Below, piece by piece: positions 38,168 through 47,768 of a DNA stretch of 64,000 nt. Position 1 is the first letter of the stretch. Every line of letters begins with the position of its first letter. The notes beneath the pieces are model-generated. The model saw only the letters and a program-made list of their open reading frames with translations, made no database searches and had not been told where the DNA came from. Where the stretch lies: NCBI RefSeq assembly GCF_963675395.1, contig NZ_OY776223.1, forward strand, positions 2,852,001-2,916,000. The letters run 5' to 3'. This DNA comes from an uncultured Vibrio sp. Lineage in GTDB: Bacteria > Pseudomonadota > Gammaproteobacteria > Enterobacterales > Vibrionaceae. Made by a program: the position numbers and the translations under genes.

Positions 38168-40870
38168 ATGCCTGTAACTAATATGGCTGAACTAGATGCA
38201 ATGGTTGCCCGCGTTAAGAAAGCGCAAGAAGAGTTCGCTACTTACTCTCAAGAGCAAGTAGACAAAATCTTCCGTGCAGCTTCTCTTGCAGCTAACCAAG
38301 CTCGTATCCCTCTAGCGCAGCAAGCGGTTGAAGAATCTGGTATGGGTATTGTTGAAGATAAAGTAATCAAGAACCATTTCGCTTCTGAGTTTATCTACAA
38401 CAAATACAAAGACGAACAAACCTGTGGTATCCTGGAAGAGGATGACAACCTAGGTACGATGACTATCGCTGAGCCAGTAGGCATCATCTGCGGTATCGTA
38501 CCAACAACTAACCCAACTTCGACTGCGATCTTCAAGTCTCTTATCTCTCTGAAGACTCGTAACGGTATCATCTTCTCGCCACACCCGCGTGCGAAAAACT
38601 CAACCAACGACGCAGCGAAACTGGTTCTAGATGCAGCAGTTGCAGCTGGCGCGCCAAAAGACATCATCGGTTGGATTGACCAGCCTTCAGTTGAACTTTC
38701 TAACGCTCTGATGAAGCACGATGACATTGCACTTATCCTTGCAACTGGTGGTCCAGGCATGGTTAAAGCGGCTTACTCTTCAGGTAAACCAGCTATCGGT
38801 GTTGGTGCAGGTAACGTTCCTGTTGTTATCGACGAAACGGCTGACATCAAACGTGCAGTGGCTTCTATCCTTATGTCTAAAACATTCGATAACGGCGTAG
38901 TGTGTGCTTCTGAGCAGGCAGCTATCGTGGTTGACGAAGTCTACGACGAAGTGAAAGAGCGTTTCGCGACTCACAAAGCGTACGTACTAAACAAAGCGGA
39001 AGCGGAAAAAGTTCGCAAAGTTCTTCTTATCGATGGTGCACTAAACGCGAAAATCGTTGGTCAACCAGCAGCGGCTATCGCTGAAATGGCAGGCGTTAAA
39101 GTTCCTGCGGACACTAAAGTGCTTGTTGGTGAAGGTCTGGGTAAAGTCTCTTACGACGACGCATTTGCTCACGAGAAACTGTCTCCGACTCTAGGCTTGT
39201 TCCGTGCTGACAACTTCGAAGACGCGGTTGCTCAAGCGGTAACTATGGTTGAAATCGGCGGTATCGGCCACACTTCTGGTCTATACACTAACCAAGACGT
39301 TAACGCAGACCGTATCCGTTACTTCGGTGACAAGATGAAGACGGCTCGTATCCTAATCAACATCCCGACTACGCACGGTGGTATCGGTGACTTGTACAAC
39401 TTCAACGTTGCTCCTTCTCTAACGCTAGGTTGTGGTTCATGGGGTGGTAACTCTATCTCTGAGAACGTAGGTCCTAAACACCTAATCAACAAGAAAACTG
39501 TTGCGAAGCGAGCTGAAAACATGTTGTGGCATAAACTACCTAAGTCAATCTACTTCCGTCGTGGTAGCCTTCCAATCGCGCTTGGCGATCTAGAAGGTAA
39601 GAAACGCGCATTCCTTGTAACTGACCGTTTCCTATTCAACAACGGTTACGCAGATGACGTAGTGAAACTACTGAAAGCACAAGGCATGGAAGTTCAAACA
39701 TTCTTTGATGTTGAAGCGGATCCAACGCTATCTGTAGTAGAGAAAGGTGCAGCTCAAATGGCGAGCTACCAACCAGATGTGATCCTAGCGCTAGGTGGTG
39801 GTTCACCGATGGATGCTGCGAAAATCATGTGGGTAATGTACGAGCACCCAGAAACTCACTTTGAAGAACTAGCAATGCGCTTTATGGACATCCGTAAACG
39901 TATCTACAAGTTCCCTAAAATGGGTCAAAAAGCTGAGCTTGTATGTATCACGACTACTTCAGGTACTGGTTCAGAAGTTACACCATTCGCCGTTGTTACT
40001 GACGACAAGACGGGTGCTAAATACCCACTAGCGGATTACGAGCTAACGCCTAACATGGCTATCGTTGATGCTAACCTAGTAATGAACATGCCTAAGTCTC
40101 TAACTGCATTCGGTGGTTACGATGCGGTAACTCACGCTCTAGAAGCTTACGTATCTGTTCTTGCGAACGAATACTCTGATGGTCAGGCTCTACAAGCACT
40201 TAAGATGCTAAAAGAGTACCTACCTTCAAGCTACGCGAATGGTGCTAACGACCCAATCGCTCGTGAGAAAGTACACAACGCAGCAACTATTGCTGGTGTA
40301 GCATTTGCGAACGCATTCCTAGGTGTTTGTCACTCAATGGCTCACAAACTGGGTGCTGAGTTCCACGTTCCACACGGCTTAGCTAACGCACTGCTTATCT
40401 CTAACGTTGTACGTTACAACGCGAACGATAACCCAACTAAACAAACTGCGTTCTCTCAATACGACCGTCCACAAGCACGTCGTCGTTACGCTGAAGTTGC
40501 TGACCACCTAGGCCTAAGCCAAGCTGGTGACCGCACTGCTCAGAAGATTGAACGTCTACTAGCATGGATGGATGAGCTAAAAGCTAACCTAGACATCCCA
40601 ATGTCTATCCAAGCCGCTGGTGTTGCTGAAGCTGATTTCTTCGCGAAACTAGATGAGCTAGCAGTTGAAGCGTTCGATGACCAATGTACTGGTGCGAACC
40701 CTCGCTACCCACTAATCAGCGAGTTGAAAGAAGTTCTGACTGCTTCTTACTACGGTAAAGCTTTCGTTGAAGGTGAAACTTTCGAAGGTACTACTGTAAT
40801 CAAGAAGAAAGCAGACCAAGAAGCAGCAAAAGCTGCGCCAAAAGCTAAAAAAGAAAAAGCTGACGCGTAA
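38168..40870 (+). CDS. adhE: Bifunctional aldehyde-alcohol dehydrogenase AdhE
   Basis: AdhE converts acetyl-CoA to acetaldehyde and then ethanol, using two NADH, in fermentation. The product has 900 residues. The N-terminal CoA-acylating aldehyde dehydrogenase domain (to about residue 440) has its nucleophile in DNGVVCASEQ. The C-terminal iron-type alcohol dehydrogenase domain has GGGSPMDAAK and iron-ligand histidines in AFANAFLGVCHSMAHKLG and HVPHGLAN. The tail is rich in Ala and Lys (AAPKAKKEKADA). TAGGAG precedes the ATG at 38168. Codon use is strongly biased, indicating high expression. Confidence 0.97.
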   Translation: MPVTNMAELDAMVARVKKAQEEFATYSQEQVDKIFRAASLAANQARIPLAQQAVEESGMGIVEDKVIKNHFASEFIYNKYKDEQTCGILEEDDNLGTMTIAEPVGIICGIVPTTNPTSTAIFKSLISLKTRNGIIFSPHPRAKNSTNDAAKLVLDAAVAAGAPKDIIGWIDQPSVELSNALMKHDDIALILATGGPGMVKAAYSSGKPAIGVGAGNVPVVIDETADIKRAVASILMSKTFDNGVVCASEQAAIVVDEVYDEVKERFATHKAYVLNKAEAEKVRKVLLIDGALNAKIVGQPAAAIAEMAGVKVPADTKVLVGEGLGKVSYDDAFAHEKLSPTLGLFRADNFEDAVAQAVTMVEIGGIGHTSGLYTNQDVNADRIRYFGDKMKTARILINIPTTHGGIGDLYNFNVAPSLTLGCGSWGGNSISENVGPKHLINKKTVAKRAENMLWHKLPKSIYFRRGSLPIALGDLEGKKRAFLVTDRFLFNNGYADDVVKLLKAQGMEVQTFFDVEADPTLSVVEKGAAQMASYQPDVILALGGGSPMDAAKIMWVMYEHPETHFEELAMRFMDIRKRIYKFPKMGQKAELVCITTTSGTGSEVTPFAVVTDDKTGAKYPLADYELTPNMAIVDANLVMNMPKSLTAFGGYDAVTHALEAYVSVLANEYSDGQALQALKMLKEYLPSSYANGANDPIAREKVHNAATIAGVAFANAFLGVCHSMAHKLGAEFHVPHGLANALLISNVVRYNANDNPTKQTAFSQYDRPQARRRYAEVADHLGLSQAGDRTAQKIERLLAWMDELKANLDIPMSIQAAGVAEADFFAKLDELAVEAFDDQCTGANPRYPLISELKEVLTASYYGKAFVEGETFEGTTVIKKKADQEAAKAAPKAKKEKADA

Positions 40871-40928
40871 GTAAGCGTTGTTTTGAACAAGGTTTTCGCT
40901 AGCACGAGACCTTAATCGGGAAAAAGTT

Positions 40929-40961
40929 AAAGCCCCAGTCACATGACTGGGGCTTTTTTTG
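40929..40961. terminator. Strong bidirectional terminator after adhE
   Basis: AAAGCCCCAGTCA and TGACTGGGGCTTT form an almost perfect long stem around CA, followed by TTTTTTT. It serves adhE and could also stop minus-strand transcription coming from the SDR gene. Confidence 0.93.
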
Positions 40962-41024
40962 TCTTGTTGTCTCGTCCTGAAATGTGTTTACACTTTGAGG
41001 ACGAATTTAAGCAGACACCACGTT

Positions 41025-41708
41025 TTATACTTCGGTAGAGACGACTCTGCCGCTAAAGTAGTCATTCGAGACTATGTACTCAGTGTTGCGTACTAGCTCA
41101 TCTTGTATTTCCGCCCAATGTATTTCGTCTAAATCTTCTTTGGTATGAGTGATCGATGGGATTACACCGCCGACTCTGATATTGAATGGAGTCAGCTCTT
41201 TTGCCCAGCTATGAGTGAACCCAGATACCAACGCAGCCATACTTTCCACTCCCGTTAAATCTTCATGGTTATCATGGGAAACCACATTCACGATAACGCC
41301 TTTCTTATTCCGTCTTCGGAAACGCTCAGCGGCAACTTGTCCGTAGGTATAAAGAAAACGAGCAGCAGAAGAGAGGTGATCGATGTAAGTACTCATTGGT
41401 TCTGGTGCCATTAAGCTCGGCATTGGGGAGCTGGTCCAGCAATTGACCACCACATCTGGTGTCGCACCAAGTTCGGACTCTATTTGGTCAAACAAAAAGT
41501 TGATCGAAGTTGTGTCGTCACTGCATACATGCATAGCGAAAACCTTATTGGTAAACGCGCTAATTTGCTCGTAACTTGCCGTTAGCGCGTCAGCGTTTTG
41601 ATCACATAGAATCAACGTTGCGCCGAGGTGGGCAAAGTGGCTAGAGCATGTTCGTCCGATGACTGAACCTGCTGATGTGACGAGTATAATTGATTCTTTG
41701 ATATCCAT
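41025..41708 (-). CDS. Degenerate short-chain dehydrogenase/reductase (SDR)-like protein
   Basis: This 227-residue SDR-fold protein has altered active-site elements. The cofactor motif TGxxxGxG reads TSAGSVIG (residues 11-18). The catalytic serine is kept in VNVVS (S144). The YxxxK pair is missing: aligned positions are about V154 and A158, in the stretch VESMAALVSGFTHSWA. NCW replaces the usual NNA near residue 89. It is probably a non-catalytic or altered SDR. It is convergent with adhE and separated by a strong terminator. The function is unknown. Confidence 0.8.
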   Translation of the reverse strand: MDIKESIILVTSAGSVIGRTCSSHFAHLGATLILCDQNADALTASYEQISAFTNKVFAMHVCSDDTTSINFLFDQIESELGATPDVVVNCWTSSPMPSLMAPEPMSTYIDHLSSAARFLYTYGQVAAERFRRRNKKGVIVNVVSHDNHEDLTGVESMAALVSGFTHSWAKELTPFNIRVGGVIPSITHTKEDLDEIHWAEIQDELVRNTEYIVSNDYFSGRVVSTEV

Positions 41709-41891
41709 ATAACACCTTCACTGCTCCGTATATAACCAGTGGTTTGTGCTTTTAGCATGGATTAATTTCAAACGGCCCAGTGTGAAAAGCTTCAAACTAA
41801 CGCTTTTGGGGGAAGACTATTGTATGGGAATTAGTAAGTCGTCACATTTCGTATGTGTTGCAAGTGTAATTGCCAGGTGAAAAGTTGAACA

Positions 41892-42395
41892 CTAGGCTTG
41901 AGCTTGGATCTGGTATTGGCGCTGAGCGGTGACGAGTTGATTATATAACCCAACATCAGAAATAAGTGGCTGATTTCTTTTCCCTAAACGGCGGCGTTCA
42001 TGCCCTGACAGGTTGTGGTAGACCTCTTCAGGAAGGTTAAAAGTGTCTTCCGGTAGATAAGTTAAAGCATCTGGTTTGAGGTAATGGCTAAGCTTCGCGG
42101 AAGACAATCCAGCATCGTGAAACTGTTTAGCTTGTCCTGCGGCAAGTTCATAGCTGCTGCTGTCTGATCGCAATGGCTGTGGCTGAGAGAGGAAAAATTG
42201 CTGACGTAAGATCTCGTCATTTGTCTTCACCTCTTTAACTTCTTCAACAGGAACGACGTCACGGACATCATTAGAGAACATAGACAAGATCAGAGCAAAA
42301 TCAGAACGGCGACCTTCATGAACGGCATGACTAATATCGTTACCGAACTGAAGCTCGTTAATAATTGCTGCTTTGTCTAGAGTATGAATGTTCAT
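41892..42395 (-). CDS. Conserved Vibrio protein of unknown function
   Basis: This 167-residue soluble protein has no signal peptide or membrane segment. It contains a middle acidic, variable stretch (VVPVEEVKEVKTNDEILRQQ) and a more ordered C-terminal half (EDTFNLPEEVYHNLSGHERRRLGKR). I recognise no named domain. It lies between the SDR gene and sodB, on the same strand as both, with a terminator after sodB just upstream. The ATG is preceded by AAGAGGAAC, a fair ribosome-binding site. Confidence 0.75.
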   Translation of the reverse strand: MNIHTLDKAAIINELQFGNDISHAVHEGRRSDFALILSMFSNDVRDVVPVEEVKEVKTNDEILRQQFFLSQPQPLRSDSSSYELAAGQAKQFHDAGLSSAKLSHYLKPDALTYLPEDTFNLPEEVYHNLSGHERRRLGKRNQPLISDVGLYNQLVTAQRQYQIQAQA

Positions 42396-42486
42396 GATGT
42401 TCCTCTTGAGATGCTTTTATAGCGGCGTCGCAAGAAAGAACTTTAGAAAAAAGAAGAGATTAAATGTGTGTTTTTAAGCTAGGCAA

Positions 42487-42516
42487 TAAAAAAGCTCGCT
42501 GTATAAGCGAGCTTTT
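42487..42516 (-). terminator. Terminator after sodB
   Basis: AAGCTCGCT and AGCGAGCTT arms around GTATA are followed by TTTTTTATT on the minus strand. Confidence 0.88.
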
Positions 42517-42551
42517 GAGATAAGACTAAATTGAACTAGGGGGGAAGTAAA

Positions 42552-43136
42552 TTACTTCGCTAGGTTCTCTGCTACGAAGTCCCAGTTTACAAGAGCCCAG
42601 AAGCCATTCATGTAATCAGGACGTACGTTGCGGTAATCGATGTAGTACGCGTGTTCCCATAGGTCAACAGTTAGAAGTGGCGTAGTACCTTCTTCTGTTA
42701 GAGGAGTCGCTGCGTTAGAAGTGTTGACGATGTCTAGAGAACCGTCAGCCTTCTTAACTAGCCAAGTCCATGAAGAACCGAAGTTGTTGATTGCTGCGTC
42801 AGTGAACTTCGCTTTGAATTCTTCGAAAGAACCGAATGCTGCGTTGATTGCGTCAGCAACAGCGCCAGTTGGCTCGCCGCCCGCGTTTGGAGCTAGACAG
42901 TGCCAGTAGAACGTGTGGTTCCAGATTTGAGCAGCGTTGTTGAACACGCCACCAGTAGAAGTCTTGATGATCTCTTCTAGTGTTTTGCCTTCGAACTCAG
43001 TGTCAGGGATAAGACCGTTTAGCTTAACGACGTAAGTGTTGTGGTGCTTACCGTGGTGGTAATCTAGAGTCTCTGCTGAGATGTGTGGTTCTAGTGCGTC
43101 TTTCGCGTAAGGAAGAGCTGGTAGTTCAAATGCCAT
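42552..43136 (-). CDS. sodB: Fe-superoxide dismutase
   Basis: SodB dismutates cytoplasmic superoxide. The product has 194 residues from [15 protein letters not shown]. Metal ligands are H27 (in DYHHGKHH), H74 region (NHTFYWHC) and the Asp and His of DLWEHAYY (about D157 and H161). The residues around the metal ([19 protein letters not shown]) fit the iron type. The start at 43136 follows GGAG at usable spacing, and the five codons upstream are not family-like. It is divergent from grxD, the neighbour it also has in E. coli. Confidence 0.96.
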   Translation of the reverse strand: MAFELPALPYAKDALEPHISAETLDYHHGKHHNTYVVKLNGLIPDTEFEGKTLEEIIKTSTGGVFNNAAQIWNHTFYWHCLAPNAGGEPTGAVADAINAAFGSFEEFKAKFTDAAINNFGSSWTWLVKKADGSLDIVNTSNAATPLTEEGTTPLLTVDLWEHAYYIDYRNVRPDYMNGFWALVNWDFVAENLAK

Positions 43137-43419
43137 TACTCGATTCTCCATTGATATGAAAGGATAACCTTTCGATTGCTTCCAGTGTTTTTATTTGTTC
43201 TGAGTCGATACGACTGACTTGCTAAGTATTTTAGCAAGTTTTTACTTTATTAAAACCCCGATATGAAAATATTTTAAGATGTTAGCGGTTATGAATCGCT
43301 GAATTTACCGACGTTAAACAAGCTTAGTTTAAACCATATCAATTATGTGGTTTTTATTCTGCTGTTATTGAGTAGAATGTGGCAGATAAACAAAGTTAAA
43401 ACCTAGGAATGAGGAAGCG

Positions 43420-43755
43420 ATGGAAACTATCGACAAAATCAAACAGCAGATTTCTGAAAACTCTATCTTGCTGTACATGAAAGGCTCACCGAAACTGCCA
43501 AGCTGTGGTTTCTCTTCTCAAGCGTCACAAGCACTAATGGCATGTGGTGAGAAGTTCGCTTACGTAGACATTCTACAAAACCCAGACATCCGCGCTGAGC
43601 TACCAAAATACGCACAATGGCCAACTTTCCCACAACTATGGATTGAAGGTGAGCTAATTGGTGGTTGTGACATCATTCTGGAAATGTACCAGAAAGGTGA
43701 ACTTCAGCCGCTAATCAAAGAAGCTGCAGCACGCGCTGAAGGTGAAGCTGAGTAA
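43420..43755 (+). CDS. grxD: Monothiol glutaredoxin Grx4
   Basis: GrxD is a CGFS monothiol glutaredoxin that, with glutathione, carries [2Fe-2S] clusters and takes part in iron homeostasis. The product has 111 residues. The active site CGFS starts at C29, preceded by YMKGSPKLPS. The glutathione-binding WPTFPQLWIEGELIGGCDI follows. Beside sodB here, it is also close to rnt in E. coli. In this window the galactoside gene block separates it from rnt. Confidence 0.96.
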   Translation: METIDKIKQQISENSILLYMKGSPKLPSCGFSSQASQALMACGEKFAYVDILQNPDIRAELPKYAQWPTFPQLWIEGELIGGCDIILEMYQKGELQPLIKEAAARAEGEAE

Positions 43756-43787
43756 TTAGTAAATACTCACATTTAGCGATAGAATAC

Positions 43788-43818
43788 GAGGGAGCCGCAC
43801 TGGCTCCTTTTTCTTTTT
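43788..43818 (+). terminator. Terminator after grxD
   Basis: GGGAGCC and GGCTCC form a stem around GCACT, followed by TTTTTCTTTTTT. Confidence 0.88.
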
Positions 43819-43893
43819 TAGCGTAGTGGAATGAACATAAAGCTTTATTCTATCACGTGCCCCTTCGAAATCCCCATGCCTCTTGCTATTCCT

Positions 43894-43969
43894 GGCTTTG
43901 ATGTGATGGACGCACCTCCCTTCTAGCATTGTTGTACCACGCTAAAGGTGCAGCCGTCACATCAAAGCC
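43894..43969. repeat. Long imperfect inverted repeat (24-bp arms)
   Basis: Arm one, 43894-43917, begins GGCTTTGATGTGATGG. Arm two, 43946-43969, ends TCACATCAAAGCC. They pair over 24 bases with three mismatches around a 28-base loop. There is no T tract and no coding frame. It could be a small non-autonomous element, a structured RNA or a transcription barrier. Confidence 0.75.
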
Positions 43970-44040
43970 GTAAATTCAATGTGCAAATTTGAATTTCTAT
44001 ATTTTTAATTTTTATTGCCCATCAAGTATATACTCTTATG

Positions 44041-44054
44041 TGGTAACGATTACA
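44041..44054. promoter_or_regulatory. GalR-type operator, distal, upstream of galE
   Basis: TGGTAACGATTACA is a near-palindrome of the LacI/GalR class with the central CG. It fits the E. coli Gal operator pattern. Confidence 0.78.
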
Positions 44055-44189
44055 TATGGCCTGTGTTTTTTTGGATTAATGCAAGTTACATGTTATCTAT
44101 TTAGCATGATTACTGTTAAATCTGCGTAATTAAGTCAAGCAATGTCCGTTTTTTCCACAAAATACTTAAAGTGCTTTCTTTTATTTTGG

Positions 44190-44203
44190 TGGTAACGTTT
44201 ACA
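44190..44203. promoter_or_regulatory. GalR-type operator, proximal, upstream of galE
   Basis: TGGTAACGTTTACA matches the distal site at 13 of 14 positions. The two are 149 bases apart, which would permit repression by looping as in E. coli gal (about 113 bases there). Confidence 0.8.
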
Positions 44204-44356
44204 CTAATTTGGGTTTGATCACAGATCTGGATCGGTGTTGGTTGTTAAACTTTTTGCCAGTTAAGAAATGGGCGTATCGACTTGATGTGATTAAAACTGG
44301 CTCAGTGAGCATCGACTCGATATCGAACAGGAAGCGGCAACAGTGGAGAAGCAAAA

Positions 44357-45367
44357 GTGAAAGTTCTTGTCACAGGTGGTATGGGTTACATCGGCAGTCA
44401 CACATGCCTTCAGATGATTGAGGCGGGTATGGAGCCCATCATCGTCGATAACTTGTGTAACGCCAAAGTTGAAGTGTTGAGCCGTATTGAAGCACTAACC
44501 GGCAAACAGCCAACGTTTTATCAAGGCGATATTCGTGATGAAGCGTTTTTGGATTCGGTATTCGCTCAGCATGACATCCAAGCGGTAATTCATTTTGCAG
44601 GTCTGAAAGCGGTCGGTGAGTCAGTCGTCAAGCCATTGGAATATTACGATAACAATGTCAACGGCACATTGGTGTTGGCCCGCAGTATGCGAAAAGCGGG
44701 TGTGAAGAGCATCGTATTCAGTTCATCAGCAACCGTCTACGGTGACCCTGAGACAGTACCAATCACTGAAGACTCACCAACTGGCGCGACAACCAATCCC
44801 TACGGCCGCAGCAAATACATGGTGGAAGCGTGTTTGAGCGATCTGTTCAATGCTGAAAGCGATTGGAGCATTACTTTGCTGCGCTACTTCAATCCTGTTG
44901 GTGCGCATCCATCAGGCACCATGGGCGAAGACCCTCAAGGGATTCCAAACAACTTGATGCCGTTCATTGCACAAGTCGCGGTTGGTCGTCGTGAAAAGCT
45001 CTCAGTATTTGGTAATGACTACCCAACGCCAGACGGTACGGGTGTGCGTGATTACATTCACGTAATGGACTTGGCTGATGGCCATATTGCGGCATTGAAA
45101 TCTGTGGGTGAGAAAGCGGGTTTGCATATTTACAACCTGGGTACAGGTAAAGGTTCTAGCGTACTTGAAATGGTAGAAGCTTTCGGTGCCGCTTGCGGTA
45201 AACCTGTGCCTTACGAGCTGTGCCCGCGTCGTCTGGGTGATATTGCCGAATGTTGGGCAAGCACAGACAAGGCAGAGCGCGAGCTTGGTTGGAAAGCAGC
45301 ACGCAGCGTAGCTGAAATGACGGCCGATACGTGGAATTGGCAATCTAACAACCCACAAGGTTACTAA
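44357..45367 (+). CDS. galE: UDP-glucose 4-epimerase
   Basis: GalE interconverts UDP-galactose and UDP-glucose in the Leloir pathway. The product has 336 residues. The NAD motif is TGGMGYIGSH (residues 6-15) and the catalytic YxxxK is NPYGRSKYMVE near residue 150. The catalytic serine/threonine region is SSSATVYG near residue 123. The start is GTG at 44357, eight or so bases after GGAG. It is the first gene of galE-galT-galK-galM and is preceded by two GalR-type operators. Confidence 0.97.
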   Translation: MKVLVTGGMGYIGSHTCLQMIEAGMEPIIVDNLCNAKVEVLSRIEALTGKQPTFYQGDIRDEAFLDSVFAQHDIQAVIHFAGLKAVGESVVKPLEYYDNNVNGTLVLARSMRKAGVKSIVFSSSATVYGDPETVPITEDSPTGATTNPYGRSKYMVEACLSDLFNAESDWSITLLRYFNPVGAHPSGTMGEDPQGIPNNLMPFIAQVAVGRREKLSVFGNDYPTPDGTGVRDYIHVMDLADGHIAALKSVGEKAGLHIYNLGTGKGSSVLEMVEAFGAACGKPVPYELCPRRLGDIAECWASTDKAERELGWKAARSVAEMTADTWNWQSNNPQGY

Positions 45368-45422
45368 TTTTCATCCGGTGCAGTGCGTCGGACTAGCAAG
45401 AAGAATAAGTTGAGTAAGTAAA

Positions 45423-46475
45423 ATGTCGAATGTTGAATTTAACCCAGTGGATCATCCACATCGTCGCTACAACCCACTAACGGGTCAATGGATTTTAGTT
45501 TCACCACACCGTGCAAAACGTCCTTGGAGTGGGGCGGATGAGAAAGCTGCGATTGATGAGCTACCAAGCTACGATGAGAAGTGTTTCCTGTGCCCGACAA
45601 ATGAGCGTATCTCAGGCGATGTTAACCCAGATTATCAGGGCACTTACGTGTTCAATAACGATTTTGCTGCTCTGATGGTGGACTCACCAGATGCGCCAGA
45701 ATCAAACAACCCACTATTTAAAACCCAAGGTGTACGTGGTTTGAGCCGAGTGATTTGTTTCTCTCCTGACCACAGTAAAACCTTACCTGAACTACCGGTA
45801 GACAAAATCCGTGGCGTGATTGATACGTGGGACGAGCAAATTGAAGAGCTAGGTAAAGAGTACGTTTGGGTCCAAGCGTTTGAGAATAAGGGGGAAACCA
45901 TGGGCTGTTCTCAGCCTCACCCACACGGTCAAATCTGGGCGAATAGTTTCTTACCCAACGAGATTGAACGTAAAGAGCAAAACCTAAAAGCTTACTACCA
46001 GGAACATGGTAGCAATCTGCTGGTGGATTACGTACAAGCTGAGCTAAAAGATGGCTCCCGTATTGTCGTTGAAACCGAGCATTGGTTGGCAGTTGTCCCT
46101 TACTGGGCGGCGTGGCCATTCGAAACCATGCTGCTACCCAAAACGCACATCCGCCGTATGAGCGAGTTAAGTAATGAGCAGCGTGACGATCTTGCTGTCG
46201 CTATTAAAAAGCTGACCAGCCGTTATGACAATCTATTCCAATGCTCTTTTCCTTACTCAATGGGTTGGCACTACGCGCCGTTCTTTGAACCTGGCACAGA
46301 CATCGACCACTGGCAGCTTCACGCACTGTTCTACCCGCCACTGTTACGTAGCGCGACAGTGCGTAAGTTTATGGTCGGCTACGAAATGCTGGCAGAAAGC
46401 CAACGCGACTTAACCGCGGAGCAAGCGGCACAGCGTCTGCGTGATCTAAGTGACTTGCATTACAAAGAGCAGTGA
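45423..46475 (+). CDS. galT: Galactose-1-phosphate uridylyltransferase
   Basis: GalT swaps galactose-1-phosphate with UDP-glucose. The product has 350 residues. The uridylylated histidine is in the HPH motif of [11 protein letters not shown] near residue 165. Zinc-ligand cysteines lie in [14 protein letters not shown] near residue 52. It follows galE after 55 bases. A perfect hairpin (46483-46509) lies directly after its stop codon and before galK. Confidence 0.97.
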   Translation: MSNVEFNPVDHPHRRYNPLTGQWILVSPHRAKRPWSGADEKAAIDELPSYDEKCFLCPTNERISGDVNPDYQGTYVFNNDFAALMVDSPDAPESNNPLFKTQGVRGLSRVICFSPDHSKTLPELPVDKIRGVIDTWDEQIEELGKEYVWVQAFENKGETMGCSQPHPHGQIWANSFLPNEIERKEQNLKAYYQEHGSNLLVDYVQAELKDGSRIVVETEHWLAVVPYWAAWPFETMLLPKTHIRRMSELSNEQRDDLAVAIKKLTSRYDNLFQCSFPYSMGWHYAPFFEPGTDIDHWQLHALFYPPLLRSATVRKFMVGYEMLAESQRDLTAEQAAQRLRDLSDLHYKEQ

Positions 46476-46482
46476 TTTGGGC

Positions 46483-46509
46483 GGTTCTAGGATCCTAGGT
46501 CCTAGAACC
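46483..46509. promoter_or_regulatory. Perfect hairpin between galT and galK
   Basis: GGTTCTAGGA and TCCTAGAACC are exact 10-base complements around TCCTAGG. There is no T tract, so it is not a standard terminator. It may stabilise the upstream mRNA or tune galK expression. Confidence 0.65.
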
Positions 46510-46598
46510 AAAAGAACAAAAATCAAATAAGTGGTTCACGATCGCGAATGAACAAAGGGTTCGGGGATCTAAATACAATTTGAAGCTGAGATTTAACT

Positions 46599-47759
46599 AT
46601 GTCTGATTTAATCCAAAATGTGAAAGCGTCTTTTGAGAGCGTGCTGGGCTATGCACCAAGCCACATTATCCAAGCGCCTGGTCGCGTCAACCTGATTGGT
46701 GAACACACCGACTACAACGATGGTTTTGTACTGCCATGTGCGATCGATTACCAAACGGTTGTTGCGGCTGCAACGCGTGGAGACAACCTAATACGCGTGG
46801 TATCGGTTGATTATGGTAACGCGGTAGATGAATTCGATATCTCTCAAGAAATCACATTTCGAGAAGACACAATGTGGGCGAATTACATTCGTGGCGTCGT
46901 GAAGTGTCTGCTGGCTCGTGGTTACCAGTTTACCGGTGCTGATATCTCTGTCAGCGGCAATGTTCCTCAAGGTGCGGGGTTGAGCTCATCAGCGGCACTG
47001 GAAGTCGCCATTGGTCAGACGTTTAAAGTGCTCTTCAACTTAGAAATCAGCCAGGCGGAAATTGCATTAAATGGTCAGCAAGCGGAGAACGAATTTGTTG
47101 GTTGTAACTGCGGCATCATGGATCAAATGATTTCGGCAGAAGGTCGTGAAAACCACGCCATGCTATTGGATTGTCGCAGTCTGGAAACAGAAGCGGTTTC
47201 TATGCCTGAGGACATGGCAGTAGTGATCATTAACTCGAATAAAAAACGTGGCTTGGTAGACAGTGAATACAACACTCGCCGTGAACAGTGTGAGGAAGCG
47301 GCGCGAATCTTTGGCGTTAACGCATTGCGCGATGTCACCATTGAGCAATTCAATGACAAAGTCTCTGAGCTGGATGAAATGGTAGCAAAACGCGCGCGTC
47401 ACGTGATCACTGAAAACGATCGCACAGTCGAAGCGGCAAAAGCACTGTGTTCGCATGATATTAAACGCATGGGTGAACTGATGGCGCAATCGCACGCGTC
47501 AATGCGTGATGATTTCGAAATTACCGTCAAAGAAATCGACCTCCTGGTTGATATGGTGAAAGAAGTGATTGGCGAAGACGGTGGCGTGCGCATGACTGGC
47601 GGTGGCTTCGGTGGCTGTATTGTGGCGTTGGTTCCACCTGCATTAGTGGATGAAGTGAAAGCGACGGTAGAAGCAAAATACCCAGCAGCGACAGGTTTAA
47701 CAGCGTCGATTTATGTTTGCAAAGCCCAAGATGGCGCAGGTCTGGTCGAAGTATTGTAA
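46599..47759 (+). CDS. galK: Galactokinase
   Basis: GalK phosphorylates alpha-D-galactose with ATP. The product has 386 residues of the GHMP kinase family. The galactokinase signature is [15 protein letters not shown] near residue 27. The phosphate loop is [13 protein letters not shown] near residue 125, and the third motif is MTGGGFGGC near residue 340. It lies 123 bases after galT, a wider gap than the others in the operon, and six to nine bases before galM. Confidence 0.97.
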   Translation: MSDLIQNVKASFESVLGYAPSHIIQAPGRVNLIGEHTDYNDGFVLPCAIDYQTVVAAATRGDNLIRVVSVDYGNAVDEFDISQEITFREDTMWANYIRGVVKCLLARGYQFTGADISVSGNVPQGAGLSSSAALEVAIGQTFKVLFNLEISQAEIALNGQQAENEFVGCNCGIMDQMISAEGRENHAMLLDCRSLETEAVSMPEDMAVVIINSNKKRGLVDSEYNTRREQCEEAARIFGVNALRDVTIEQFNDKVSELDEMVAKRARHVITENDRTVEAAKALCSHDIKRMGELMAQSHASMRDDFEITVKEIDLLVDMVKEVIGEDGGVRMTGGGFGGCIVALVPPALVDEVKATVEAKYPAATGLTASIYVCKAQDGAGLVEVL

Positions 47760-47768
47760 AGGCAAGTG

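Larger units (their letters stand above)
43756..44356. promoter_or_regulatory. grxD-galE intergenic region
   Basis: This 600-base stretch holds the grxD terminator, a long inverted repeat (43894-43969) and two GalR-type operators 149 bases apart (44041 and 44190). The frame upstream of galE (from 44209) is open but its residues do not fit any family. Confidence 0.6.
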
